From: Parietaria judaica
Taxonomy: Eukaryota > Streptophyta > Magnoliopsida > Rosales > Urticaceae
Length of the DNA: 64,000 nt
Assembly: GCA_954871525.1 (NCBI GenBank)
Contig: OX940864.1
Location: 22,624,001-22,688,000 of the forward strand
Direction of reading: 5' to 3'
Shown here: positions 1-11,219 of the stretch, one piece after another
Layout of the letters: the number at the start of each line of letters is the position of its first letter
Numbering within the stretch: the first letter of the stretch is position 1
Program-made: the position numbers and the translations under genes
The notes under the pieces: generated by a model
What the model saw: only the letters and a program-made list of their open reading frames with translations
Told to the model about the DNA's origin: nothing
Database searches by the model: none

Positions 1-10
1 AGAGAGGGAA

Positions 11-2824
11 ATGGCAGGAGGTGGATTTGCAGAGGGGGTTTCAGAGAGGGCTGGTCAGTATGAGTACAGAATCACTGCCTACTTCGTCTTTGCCTGCGTC
101 GTTGCAGCTCTCGGAGGCTCGCTCTTCGGCTATGATCTTGGTGTTTCAGGTTCTCTTTTTTTTTATTATATTTAGAGATATATAATTGGTTGTTCCATTC
201 ATAATACGAGCGAGGAAAAGAAGAAGCTATTTTGTTTGTTTCATTTTTTAATTTGTGATCCTATTTTCAAGGAATTCCTTAACAGCAAATATAAAAAGAT
301 GAATAGCTTGCCTCCAAAATGTCGCTTTTGCCAAAAAAATATTTATCTCGTCACTATACATAACAGAAATAAAACAATTTATACATTAAGGAAATTTGTT
401 TTCTTCATTTTTATTATTTTTATATTAAAAATTAAAATTCTTGAAATTGATTATTGATAATAATTTGATTTTCTGAAGAAAAAATAATGTATGGTATATT
501 TTATCCAAAATGAAATTATGAAAATAAAATTTTAGATAATGAAAAGGAGGCTTTGGAGTTCTTTGAAAAATTAAAATTATAAATTATAGAAAAAAAAATT
601 ATAAAAAATAGAACTAAAGTACATTTTGATGTGAAAATTGAGGGAAAAAAATTCCCATGTATTGACAAACTGACTAGCATTTGGAAATAAGTAGATCTTT
701 TACATTAGAATTGACTGAACTATTGTTGTTTTTATGGTGCAATTCAGGTGGTGTGACTTCCATGGATGATTTCTTGAAGGAATTCTTCCCAAAAGTTTAC
801 CGAAGAAAGCAGTTGCATCTCAACGAGACCGATTACTGTAAATACGACAACCAGATTCTCACTCTCTTCACCTCGTCGCTCTACTTCGCCGGACTCGTCT
901 CCACCTTCGGAGCTTCCTATGTCACTCGGAACAAAGGCCGGCGCGCCAGTATCCTTGTCGGTGCAGTCAGCTTCTTCTTGGGAGCAGTCCTCAATGCAGC
1001 CGCCGTCAACATTGCGATGCTCATCCTCGGTCGGATCTTCCTCGGAATCGGCATTGGATTTGGAAACCAGGTAACCCGACATGGGAAGTTATAAAGCGTT
1101 TCTATCAACATTCCCGACAATGTATATAAAACTAACGTAGTTGGTACGAATTAGTATCTCAAGATATCGGTTCAGGTCGCAACACTTACAAAAAATTGAA
1201 AAAACACTCAGCGTTATTAAAAGATACATTCTGATTAGAATCACTGAAATGCTTTGTGTTTGCAGGCGGTGCCTCTCTACCTCTCTGAGATGGCTCCGGC
1301 GAAGATCCGAGGAGCGGTAAACCAGCTTTTCCAGCTGACAACCTGCTTGGGTATTTTGGTGGCCAACTTGATAAACTACGGAACCGAGCAGATCCATCCA
1401 TGGGGGTGGAGATTATCACTCGGTCTAGCCACGGTTCCCGCGACGCTAATGTTCGTTGGGGGGCTCTTCCTTCCCGAAACCCCCAACAGCCTGGTGGAGC
1501 AAGGGAAGATGGAGGAAGGAAGAAGGGTGCTTGAAAAAGTTAGGGGCACTACCAATGTGGATGCCGAGTTTGCTGACCTCGTCGACGCCAGCAAAGCAGC
1601 TCGGGCCATAAAGCACCCTTTCCGGAACCTTCTGCAGAGGAAGAACCGGCCTCAGCTGATCATCGGGGCTCTCGGGATTCCGGCGTTTCAGCAGCTCACT
1701 GGCATGAACTCTATTCTTTTCTATGCTCCGGTCATCTTCCAGAGCCTTGGCTTTGGCTCGGGGACCGCTCTCTACTCTTCCGTGATCACCAGCGGCGCGC
1801 TTGTTCTTGCGACTTTCATTTCGATGGCTTTGGTTGACAAGTTCGGCAGGAGAGCTTTCTTCTTGGAAGCCGGTGCTGAGATGATTTGTTGCATGGTGAG
1901 TTTGTCGGAGTAATTTGATTATTAATCACATATTTAGGGTCATATTTATAGAAGAAAATAATTTGTTAGTTCAATATTCAAAGAGGGCTGAATTTGCTAA
2001 CCATATGAACTAAATTTATATTAGGGTTATGGTCTCATGGTAGCACAATCTAATCATATTTCTCTTATATTTTTTTTAAGGCTAACGTGTATTACATAGA
2101 AATCGTGACCAAAATCGTGGATATCTGTGGCATAAGTACCAATAAAATAATGTTTTCGGACGGCATAATCCCATTGTTTATCTAGGGTTCACTGCGCATA
2201 CAATAAATGTGTCTGGTGAACACTAATGGAAACCTTACGAAGCTATTCGGTACTTAAATCATGATAAACAAACAACCGGACTATGCCATCCCATGACACT
2301 ACTTTATGGGTACTTATGCCACAAATACCCTATTTATTTAATTTAGTGTTAATACTCATGTTACCTTGTTCTCCTCTTTGCAGATTGCTGTGGCCATAAC
2401 GTTGGCTCTGAAATTCGGACAAGGAGAGGTCTTGCCCAAAGGAATCGGAATCTTCCTTGTGATCTTGATCTGTCAGTTTGTCTTGGCCTATGGAAGGTCG
2501 TGGGGCCCGCTCGGGTGGTTGGTCCCGAGTGAGCTCTTCCCGTTGGAGACGCGATCGGCGGGGCAAAGCCTCGTCGTCTGCGTCAACCTCTTCTTCACGG
2601 CTTTGATAGCGCAGTGCTTCCTCGTGTCGCTCTGCCATCTCCGGTACGGCATTTTCCTGCTCTTCGCTGGGCTGATCGTCATCATGAGCAGCTTCATCTA
2701 CTTCCTGCTGCCTGAAACAAAGCAAGTTCCGATCGAAGAGGTTTACCTTCTGTGGAAAAGCCACTGGTTGTGGAAGAGATTCGTGAACGAGGATGACCAC
2801 GTCGCAGCAAACCAAAAGCCCTAG
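11..2824 (+). CDS. STP14: STP14-like monosaccharide/H+ symporter
   Basis: Four exons (11-149, 748-1070, 1266-1895, 2384-2824) join in frame to 510 residues with GT-AG introns. The product is a 12-helix major facilitator sugar porter of the plant STP family, which imports hexoses with protons across the plasma membrane. Visible family marks are the N-terminal GVSGGVTSMDDFLKEFFP block, GRR loops (NKGRR, DKFGRR), PETPNS after helix 6, QQLTGMNSILFYAP in helix 7, the GPLGWLVPSELFPLETRSAG block, and PETKQVPIEEV near the end. Cys77 in NETDYCKYDNQ and the Cys in VSLCHLRYG match the cysteines that tie the STP lid domain. From memory the sequence resembles Arabidopsis STP14, a galactose-preferring member, more than STP1, so the subtype is a family-level inference. 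Exon 1 starts 11 bases into the window, so the promoter is not visible. Confidence 0.93.
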
Positions 2825-3167
2825 AAAGTGTTTAGTATATTCATTTTACCACGAACGTCGCTCACGATGTTTATTATCGCCTTTTAGTTACCTCGTGAAC
2901 TAGAAACATTTCAAGATTGAAGCTTCTTCGCCGTCACCATCTTCAATTTTCTTATTCTTTACCATCTGCAGTGTCAAACAGCTTATAGTAACAAAATTAG
3001 AGGGTAAATTATACACGAAGAACGAAAAAATGACTTCTAATTCCGGCGAGAATTAAATTATAATTAAAATAAAACGCGACATATAAAGAGCGAGCGGGTT
3101 ATAATATAAGAGGTATTGAATATAATAAACGAGCTAACTGATAAATACATTTCAGAAACGGTATACA
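2825..3167. other. 3' intergenic spacer between convergent genes
   Basis: This 343-bp AT-rich spacer separates the stop of the sugar transporter from the stop of the oppositely oriented CAF gene. It should hold both 3' untranslated regions and polyadenylation signals. No repeat or further reading frame is evident. Confidence 0.6.
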
Positions 3168-6100
3168 TCAAGCTAATAGCTTGGCTAGCTCATCTACTCT
3201 TAGGCTGCCTTGAGGTACAAGAATTTCTAAATGCTCTCCGAAGTCCTTTTTCTTGCTTTTGCTTGTACTTTTAGATTTAGAATCCCGTTTCCCACCTCGC
3301 TCCTTCACATAAGGGGACATAATAGATTTCGGTTCTAAGTCCTCCGATTCTTGCTTCTCGTTCCCCTCAACCTTGGTCACATTGATCCGTACTTTTCTAA
3401 ATCGATGCCTAAACACAGGCCCGGGCGGAGCGGATTTAGAGAAGTCAACCGTCTTTTGATAGATAATGTCCGACTCCAGATCCGAATCATCTAAGATAAT
3501 TGCACTTCCACTTTCAAGAGCTTCTTTCAGGAGTGAAAGTACACCCTCTGTACAAGGTGAAGTCAACGTTGCTGGCTGGTCAACCTCTTGACGTAGTTCT
3601 GAAGTAATTTGGTGACTCTCATTTGTTAGAAGATCTTCCTCAACAGAATCTGAATTCACCTCCAAGTTTTCCGTCGATATTCCGTCATCAGATCCCACAT
3701 TTTCTGATCTGACTTCGGTTATCGATGATTCGGGCTCAGTTTCTGGCCACACATTTATGAAGACAGAACTATCCGATTCAGTCGCATCCTTTAGAGAGCT
3801 TTGTGTGGCTGATATTTCAGAAACCGGGTTCAAAGCTTCAGGGCTTCCATTTTCTACAGTGATTCCGTGTGCGGTTACTTCTTGACCTTCTGATGATTGT
3901 GTCGGTGTTGATGTGTCGCTGATACCAGATTCCTTTGCGTCCTTAAAAACCGGGTCTAGTGTTGGGAGAGCCGACTTCCGATCACGTCCTCGCCAAATGA
4001 GTATGTGTTCATATGCAAATGACAGTAAAACACAAGGGACAAGGTCCTGCATTCATGTTTCAGAGAAGCTAATTTCAAAAAATTTGCAGTTTTGGCATTT
4101 ATAACAAAGCAATAAGAACAAACAAAGCCTACAAACCTTGAGTTTAGCACCTATTTTACGATAGTCGCTCCCGTTCATCCCCTGGCAATTAATCCGCACA
4201 AGTTCACACTCTTCAAATGCTTCTCTGACCAATTTTATCAGGTCATTGTAAAAGCCATTTTTCCCTGTTTAAGGAAGCTTATGCCGTTAGAGAAAGAACT
4301 GCTTATCCGGAGATAAAATACAAATGTAAAAACAAATCGGATACCTAGCTTGCAAATAGGTTGTAATTGGTGTCCCTTTCGGCGCATTTGACTGACTTCC
4401 TCCATCGTCAGACCGTCGGGAACTTGTTTAACCAACCTAGGGTATACGGGTGTAATAGGTTTCCATAACATGAGAGGAAAGCGGGGTCGAGTTCTATAGT
4501 TATAGTTTCTGCCTCGGAACAGAAAAAGTACTCCCCCTTTACTGTAAATAATCTTTCCTCCTGTCCTTTCCTGTCAAAATGTATATATTAGCAACCAGCA
4601 ATAAACCTGAAAATCAAGCTATTAAAAGTTATGTTTTTTGTTAGGGGCCAAAATCATTCTCGTAAATCTTCACGGAGCCAATCTCGCTTCTTTTGAAAGA
4701 GATTAAACTTGTGAAAGAATTTTGGCTCACTATTTCATTAGCTCCCTTTTTTTTCTTCGGACAGATTAAACTTGTGAAAGATTATTGGCCCACTATTTCA
4801 TTAGCTCAAGGTCTCTTATATAGACCAGTGATTACAACCTAATAGGCCGAACCGGACTTGACTAAAATAAATCTCTAAAACAAAATTAACCAAGCTAAAC
4901 AAAAGTAAATAATTTAACCACATAATTAATAATGAGACATGATAAAATAGTCTAAATAACATACTTAAAATACTCTAACTATTTCCAAGTACAACAAAAA
5001 AACCATGAGTGTTGGAAGAGTCACTCAAAAACAATATTATGCTCGTAATATGTTTTGATAACTAGAAAGACCCGTGCCATTGCTTTCGAGAAAATCACTA
5101 GCGTATAAAACAGAAACATAACAGGTATGACCAAACAAACAAGAGTGAGCGAAATCAACCTCTAATTGCTGGCGAACGTTCTCCATGTCCACCGTACAGA
5201 CTCCTTTACACTTAATCTTGCAAACTCTCCGTCGCTTCCAGTGAGCGTGTATGTTATCCAACATGTTGTGCGTCAACCCATCCCTACCTGAAAAAACAAC
5301 AGCAGCAAAAAAAAATCTTTATAAAACAGCAATTTCTTTTGACAGTAAACGTTAAATATGAAAATTCGATCTCATAGATACATGTTAAAAACACATGAAA
5401 AACCCGAAAACATGACGATCAAGCTTGACTTGGATACATGACCGATCACCAAATTTTTTATTTTTTTGCACCAAAGCACAAAGACGACATAACTCAAATG
5501 GACTTCTCTCTACTAATATTCCGAATTCCATAAGTAACAAAGTATAAACGCCTAAGATGAGTTAATTAACATTTAAACAAAGAAGATGTTGATCTTCAAG
5601 TACATACCCAAATGCATAAAAAGCCATAAAAGCTCAAAAACACGACCACTGATCTTTACTCGGATACCGATACGACCCAAATCAGCTCTCGAAACGGGAA
5701 GCTGCACCAACCTTCACTAAACTCGATCTCCCCTCTCTTGAGGGATATTGAGTTTTATGAATGGTTATTGGCTATTTTTTTCATTAGACTAAGGTCTCTC
5801 TTAAATAGATCAAGAGAATTACAACCTGCTCAAACCTTAGTACATATTTAACTACTCTCTACATAATTTGATGTTTGTAATATCATAACTATATAAGAAG
5901 ACATCTAAATAACATAATTAAACAACCATAATTATTCCTAATTATTATGTATGAATGTGACAAAAGACTAAGCAATATTGAAGAACATACCCATATTCAT
6001 TTGCCTCCTAGTTCTCTTACACCCTTCAACCAACTCGTTCACTTCCTCCTCCGTCAACGGCTCCCCAATTATCTCCTCCCTCGACATCACGTACTTCGGC

Positions 6101-6816
6101 CCCGACCCGGCCACGAACGGCCCCGGGGCTTGCACCGGCTTCACGCCCTTCTTGTGCGGCGGCGGAAGCCGGAACGAGTCGAATTCCTTCAGCTTCTTCT
6201 TGCTCTCCGGAAGCGGGGCGCGGCCCGTCCACGGCCGAGCCATCGTGGTGGGCCCGAACGGCGCGTACGGCGTCTCCCGGAGCTTCACCGGCTTCACCTT
6301 CGGCGTCTCCGTGTAACTGTACTTGAACTCAAACGGAGCTCCGTCGATGACGTACGACACGCCGTCTTCCCCGACACGCACGTCGGCCTTCCGGTTGATC
6401 GCCACCGGCTTCTCGGTGACTCGAATCGGAGTTCTCGAACCACGGCGGGCCGGGCGAAAGGCCGGGTGCGCGTTAGGGTTGGGGTTGGGGTTTCTGGAGT
6501 ACTTGGACTTCTTACCGGGGATGGAAGGGTTGGAGGGGAAAGACGGCGTGCCGGTGGACTTGAAGGAGTCGCCGGCGCCGGGAGAGGGATCGGAATAACG
6601 AGCGATTCGGTCGGCGGAGTCGAAGCGGCGTTCGCGGCGAATGTTGTCCTCGATTTGCTGCAAGGTTCGGCGGCGGTCGTTGAACTTGTCGGCGTTGGCG
6701 TTGTTCCAGCGCGCGAATCGGAGCTCCATGGGAGAGCGAGGGTGAGTTGGAGCAGGATTGGGGCTGAGTATCGCCGGCGCGAAGATTGGGAATCGCATGG
6801 GAAGTTTCAGCGCCAT
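3168..6816 (-). CDS. CAF1: CRS2-associated factor, CRM-domain group II intron splicing factor
   Basis: Five exons on the minus strand (6816-5991, 5287-5160, 4570-4345, 4264-4137, 4046-3168) join in frame to 728 residues. CAF proteins pair with the peptidyl-tRNA hydrolase homologue CRS2 to splice group II introns in chloroplasts. Residues 1 to about 60 are Arg/Pro/Ser-rich and look like an organelle transit peptide. Two CRM RNA-binding domains follow (about 250-350 and 365-460): the first carries [20 protein letters not shown] and [12 protein letters not shown], the second [20 protein letters not shown] and [10 protein letters not shown]. The Ser/Glu-rich tail contains a CAF-like block with [10 protein letters not shown]. 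The length fits CAF1 (about 700) better than CAF2 (about 560), but a mitochondrial CAF-like protein is not excluded. Introns 1 and 2 contain related repeats. The gene converges on the sugar transporter. Confidence 0.88.
4701..4812. repeat. 63-bp tandem duplication in CAF intron 2
   Basis: GATTAAACTTGTGAAAGA occurs at 4701 and again at 4764, each followed by a similar TTGGC(T/C)CACTATTTCATTAG stretch. A diverged relative of the second copy and its downstream sequence lies in intron 1 at about 5763-5832, sharing CATTAG, AAGGTCTC and ATTACAACCT words in the same order. Both introns therefore seem to carry pieces of the same AT-rich repeat. No target-site duplication was identified. Confidence 0.6.
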
Positions 6817-7599
6817 TTTTTATTGTGCTCAACATGAACACTCGCTCCCCTCCCTTCCCTAGACAGACACTACACAGACAGACGCCTTCTGATGAATTGA
6901 GGAGACGCTTGAAACGACGTCGCATCGCAGTAAAGGAAATGGATATAGTATACCAGAGGTGGATTTTATTTTATTGAGAAATTTGATTCTTATATATGTA
7001 TGTAACTTTTCTTTTTTAAAATAATCAGTTAAATATGTTTTTCAAGTGTTATTTGATTATTATTTTAATTTCCATAATTGACCATTTCCAATATTCTTAT
7101 TTTTTTATTACTCGTGATATTTGCATAAAGAATTGCGATAATAATATTCAAACTTTGCAAATTTAAGCTGTCGGATTTAAATACAAATTCCAAGGACACT
7201 ACGGGGTAAAATGAAAAACAAAATGATTTTTTTTTAATGAGGTGACATTATTAGCTTAGGTTACAATGCGCTCTCGCATTATTAATTTTGAGTAAATTTG
7301 AATGTTTTTAAGAAGTTTGAGAAGACTGAAGCACCCATGTTGATAACTTTGAATATGAATGGCGCTAATTCTTCTATTTAGATGTGTATAGACTAATTCA
7401 ATATAAATATGATACTTCTGCCATAATAAATGTGTGAACTTAGGATTGAAGAATCGGTAAGAGTAGAATTAATGTGAATCTCTTAGGTGTTAACACGTGT
7501 CCACTATCGTTAAAAATGAGAACATATTAAAGATATATTTTAACTTTTAAAACTTACATAATCCAAGAAATGTTTCGACTTATGTCGAATCAAAATGAT

Positions 7600-7975
7600 A
7601 ATTTTTCAAATGTCGCCTTTATCTGTATATGTCATTAAATGTCTTATAGTATTTATTATATATGAAATTTATATATTTTTATTAATTACGTTTTTTAATT
7701 GATGAATATAGAAATTATTAATTAATTTTAAACAATATAATTAAATAAATTTAGTCAAATAAATCCAAAGTAAATTAATTAATCACTTAAAAAATACTCG
7801 AATCAATTAAATGAGTTAAAGAAAATAAGTAAACACGATGAACACAATTATTAAATAAGATGAGTCAGCGTCTCATCTTTTAATAAGACTAATAAATAAT
7901 ATTATTTTAGTCTATTTAAAATAAAATATGTCAATAACGATTAAAACGCGACACGAAACACGAATTGCCACCTTA
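7600..7975 (-). mobile_element. Relic of the 31-kb hAT MITE family
   Basis: The segment ends in ACGATTAAAACGCGACACG followed by AACACGAATTGCCACC. This resembles the right end of the complete element at 31,113-31,673, which has ACGATTAAGACCCGACACG and GAATTGCCATCCCTA. The AT-rich middle also shares short words with that element. The left terminus and a target-site duplication could not be fixed, so the start is approximate. Confidence 0.45.
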
Positions 7976-8010
7976 TAGAACCAAATCTGTAAGGGCTTGC
8001 ACTCATTAAT

Positions 8011-8106
8011 TGGGCCTTAACGATGCAAGTCAGGCCCATTTTCAAATGTTACCGTTGAAAAAGAGAAAATAAATAAAAGAATCGCCCAACGGCACAAGTG
8101 ACCGTT
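8011..8106 (+). promoter_or_regulatory. Site II plus AACGG-core cluster
   Basis: Two TGGGCC-type site II boxes (8011-8016 forward, 8033-8038 as GGCCCA) lie next to three AACGG/CCGTT cores (8052-8056, 8088-8092, 8102-8106), all 70-170 bp upstream of the ATG at 8178. Site II boxes bind TCP factors in growth-related promoters. AACGG is the core of the MSA element read by three-repeat MYB factors at G2/M. The flanking bases match the full MSA consensus only partly, so the cell-cycle reading is inference. Confidence 0.45.
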
Positions 8107-8177
8107 GCTCTCTTCTTCAGCTTAATAACACCTAACTTCTCTTCTCTGCAACAAACAACTCTCTCCATTCTCTTTCA

Positions 8178-8834
8178 ATGGCGCAATCGAGTGAAACCCA
8201 TGTCGTGGAAATCCCAGTCGACGACGAGCACAAGCACAAACAGCTCTGCATCTCGGCGATCCAACACCACCCATTGATGGAGATCTCCCGGAGCTCCGGC
8301 CACCTCCTCCAGCTGAAGCTGTGGCAGAGAGAGGAAGCGCTCTCCGGTCGCCGCATCGCCCTCAAGGAGACGCGGATGGAGTCCGCCAAGCGCGACGTCT
8401 TCCAGAACTGCTGCTTCTTCCTCCTCTTCCACGGCCTCTTCCTCACGCTGCTCTTCACCGCCTCCGCGCGCGAGGACCGGCCCGGCGCCTGCAGGAAGTG
8501 GTGGCTCCCGAGCGCGCTCTCGGCCCTCACGTCCGCTGCTCTGGCCGCGGCGGTCCAGGCGAGGCTGATGCGGTTCTGGAAGGTGCGGAGGCAGCTGCAG
8601 CGGGAGCGGGTGGACGGGCGCGCGCTGACGCGGTGCGTGCAGGAGCTGAGGATGAAGGGCGCGAGCTTCGATCTGTCGAAGGAGCCCGCGGTGGGGAAGA
8701 GGATGAAGAGCTCGAGCGTGGAGATCAAGTGGAAGCCGTTGACTTGGTGCTCGCACTATCTTCTTACGATCGGTCTGGTCGCCGTCGCGGCCCTCGTCGC
8801 CCCGGCTTCGAAGCTCATTCTGTGCGTATTCTGA
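8178..8834 (+). CDS. Plant membrane protein of unknown function, single exon
   Basis: An uninterrupted 218-residue frame begins with an ATG 70-125 bp downstream of three AACGG motifs and is far GC-richer than its surroundings, as plant coding exons are. I do not recognise a named family. The N-terminal 60 residues are hydrophilic and contain HHPLMEISRSSGHLLQLKLW. Three hydrophobic stretches follow: about 75-95 (CCFFLLFHGLFLTLLF), about 108-128 (Ala/Leu-rich), and about 190-217 at the C terminus. Between the second and third lies a basic, probably helical stretch (FWKVRRQLQRERV). This suggests a small multi-pass membrane protein with a soluble N-terminal region. Other frames across the same DNA are long only because of its high GC. 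Confidence 0.8.
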   Translation: MAQSSETHVVEIPVDDEHKHKQLCISAIQHHPLMEISRSSGHLLQLKLWQREEALSGRRIALKETRMESAKRDVFQNCCFFLLFHGLFLTLLFTASAREDRPGACRKWWLPSALSALTSAALAAAVQARLMRFWKVRRQLQRERVDGRALTRCVQELRMKGASFDLSKEPAVGKRMKSSSVEIKWKPLTWCSHYLLTIGLVAVAALVAPASKLILCVF

Positions 8835-11036
8835 GCGACGACGAAGACGATTTGCAGTAACTCATCTGCTCCGTGACTGGGTTTTTTCCGTCTTCGTTTG
8901 TTTGTTTTAATCTGTAATTGCAATGAATGCTTGAGATAGTGTATAAAAAGCATCCTAATTTTGTGTTGAGAAAGACAAGCCAAAACCTGTAATCTCAATC
9001 AGCTATCGTGCATCACAATTAGCTGGTTCGGGTTCGTGATCAAAACTCTTTCGATACTTGATGATACACGCACAAATACAAAGGCATTGGACATCGATTT
9101 TGGATCTTCTCAAAAGCACTCGAATTAAGGGGAAATGATAGGATTTCATGCAACATTCAAATCTTATTTCAGAGGGTTTTTCTTGTAGAAACTGACATAA
9201 TGTCCAGAATGACAGGAATATACGAGAAAGAAAACACCCAAAACATACACGTGAAAATAACGATTTTAGGGCATAGAAAGTGCATCGGACCGATGAAGCC
9301 TGTCTCTACACAGCGAATGTCTCGAGTTTCGATTCGGTAGCTCAACGTGCTTCAATAAAAACTTATTAGAGTCATTTAAAAATTAAAAGTGTTGAAACTT
9401 ATTACACAAGTTACACAACAGTTGGTAGTCTTTAAAGACCAAGGGATTGAGAATTGGGTTTGGGCGCTTAGGGCTATCACGTTTGTGAAAGGGAGATGAC
9501 TCACACCAATGTACCTTCACCACAACACACTCGTGCACGGCCACCATGGCGAACGAGATGTGGTGCATAATTATTTTTTTTTTTTAAAGTTTATTTAGTA
9601 CTTTTGTCGAAATTAATTAGATTCTTTTGTTGAAATTAATTATTTATACGAAAATGATTTTCTCACGTGAAAAATACTTATTCTCTGAATTGATTTTGTC
9701 AGTGAAAAAATGAAACAATCCTCCCACGATTTTCTCTCACTTTCAATCTTCCAACGTGCATGCATGGTCTTCGGTCTTCTCCCACGACCTGCGCATGTAC
9801 ATATTTTTTTTATGGCTATATATATCGGGCTCTGCTTATCATTTTCATCATAAAAAAAATTACAGAGTGCTTAGTTTATATAGTATAGTTTCAGAGCAAT
9901 ATCTCCGAGGGTTGGAGAGATTTTGATCGTTTCTGAGTGTACGCAACGGTAGAGATAGAGAGTATTATGTGTTGTTTTATCCTAAGGGCAACGGGGCAAT
10001 ATCCGAACTGTTGCACCGAGACAGAGCCGCTAAACGTCTTAAAGAAAACGACATAGTCTGCGACTCAGGCACAACGCTTTATCCTAATCTTCGTTTTGCA
10101 AGTATCGAAGTTTTGCTTTCCGCAACGACGACGAAGTTCCGGCGATTACGGAAAGACTATTGGTACTAACGTTGAAATACTCAGAGGGGCTCTATAAGTG
10201 AAACATGGCTCTCTCATTAACGTTTGCAAACATAAACCTGACGAAAGAGGATTGGGGACACAAAACAAGGGAATGAGAACTTTCTCCGTCTAAAAAAACA
10301 AGTACTTAACAGAGACAAATTGAAAGATTTTAGATACTTATGCCGGAATTTCCCCTTAAATATAAAATAGAAAATATAGATATTGATAGAACATAGAAGT
10401 AGAACACTCAAAACAAGCACCGATTTACGGTACAAGATCCCTCCTTTAAAGCATTAAATAGTGACTAATTAAAGTGTTTTTTTTTTTTTTTTGGGGTATT
10501 GATTTTGATTAGTCAAACTCCATTCCTGGGGGGGAAGAAGAAGAAGAAGAACCAGAGTAAGCTGCTCGAAGTGACGTAAGCTGACTCTCTCTCCTACGCT
10601 ATGCTTTTGACTTCTCATTCTCAGATCCATCTCGCTAAACTCTTCTGGTGATTGCTTGGTGTAGCTTCTATTAGTAAATCCCTGTTTACCCAACCTTCGG
10701 TTCCGTTTCCGTTTCTCTCAGCACCGAACGTCGCATTTCGGTATTTTTTTTCTTAGAAAACCGAAAACCGCAGTTAAAAACAAATACTAAAAAACCCGAA
10801 TATACAGTTGTGAAAAATCCGCTAAATCTAAAATTTTCGGTTTCTAAATTCGATTTAAGAACATAATTTCTATGCTATTATTTGTGATTAGTAAGGAATA
10901 AAATGGGAATTTGGGTCCTGTCAGTGATTGATGTACATGTTCATATATATATATATATATAATACATATATTTTCAGGTATTAGAGCGTGACTGGAATCA
11001 CTTGTTGCCCCTACGGAAAGAACTGTAATTTTTGAA
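8835..11036. other. Intergenic region, no supported gene
   Basis: About 8835-9000 is probably the 3' untranslated region of the membrane-protein gene. About 9000-9800 is AT-rich without features. About 9810-10,200 looks like a transcription unit or mobile-element remnant and is listed separately. About 10,500-10,720 holds CT/GA-rich sequence that may be the leader of the GT47 gene starting at 11,037. About 10,700-10,860 has repeated ACCGAAA/TTTCGG words, possibly another short hAT-like relic, followed by an (AT)n run near 10,945. Confidence 0.5.
9812..10200 (+). other. Unassigned TATA-led segment
   Basis: A good plant TATA box (GGCTATATATATCG, about 9812-9826) precedes roughly 370 bp that are less AT-rich than their neighbours. 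The longest frame there (9969-10,169, 66 codons) matches no family I know. It could be a non-coding transcript, a decayed gene or a terminal piece of a retroelement. I cannot decide from sequence alone. Confidence 0.25.
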
Positions 11037-11219
11037 GTGACTATGATGATCCAGAAGCTATGTTTAGTCGAAATTCGGAGACTTCTCTTGATCATTGGCT
11101 TGTTAGTTTCCGCCATTTTCGTTTCTCAGTTCTTTTCTTTTCCATCCGGGAAAGAGGATTTCAATGCGCATCCTAGCACGGCGACACTGGCGCTCGCCAG
11201 CGCTCGTAGTACTCAGAAC

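Larger units (their letters stand above)
6817..8177. other. Divergent intergenic region
   Basis: This region separates the start of the CAF gene (-) from the start of the small membrane-protein gene (+). About 6817-6960 should be the CAF leader and promoter. From about 6960 to 7980 it is AT-rich without a supported gene and includes a decayed hAT-type relic. The last 170 bp hold promoter motifs described separately. Confidence 0.6.

Noticed and set aside
5947..6837. 296-codon plus-strand frame over CAF exon 1
   Set aside because: It is antisense to a well-supported exon encoding the start of the first CRM domain and is long only because that exon is GC-rich. Its Arg/Leu/Pro/Val-heavy product has no motif.
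8321..8860. 179-codon overlapping frame and minus-strand frames over the membrane-protein gene
   Set aside because: Low-complexity Arg/Ala/Leu products produced by high GC; the 8178 frame has sensible hydrophobic segments and a good upstream region.
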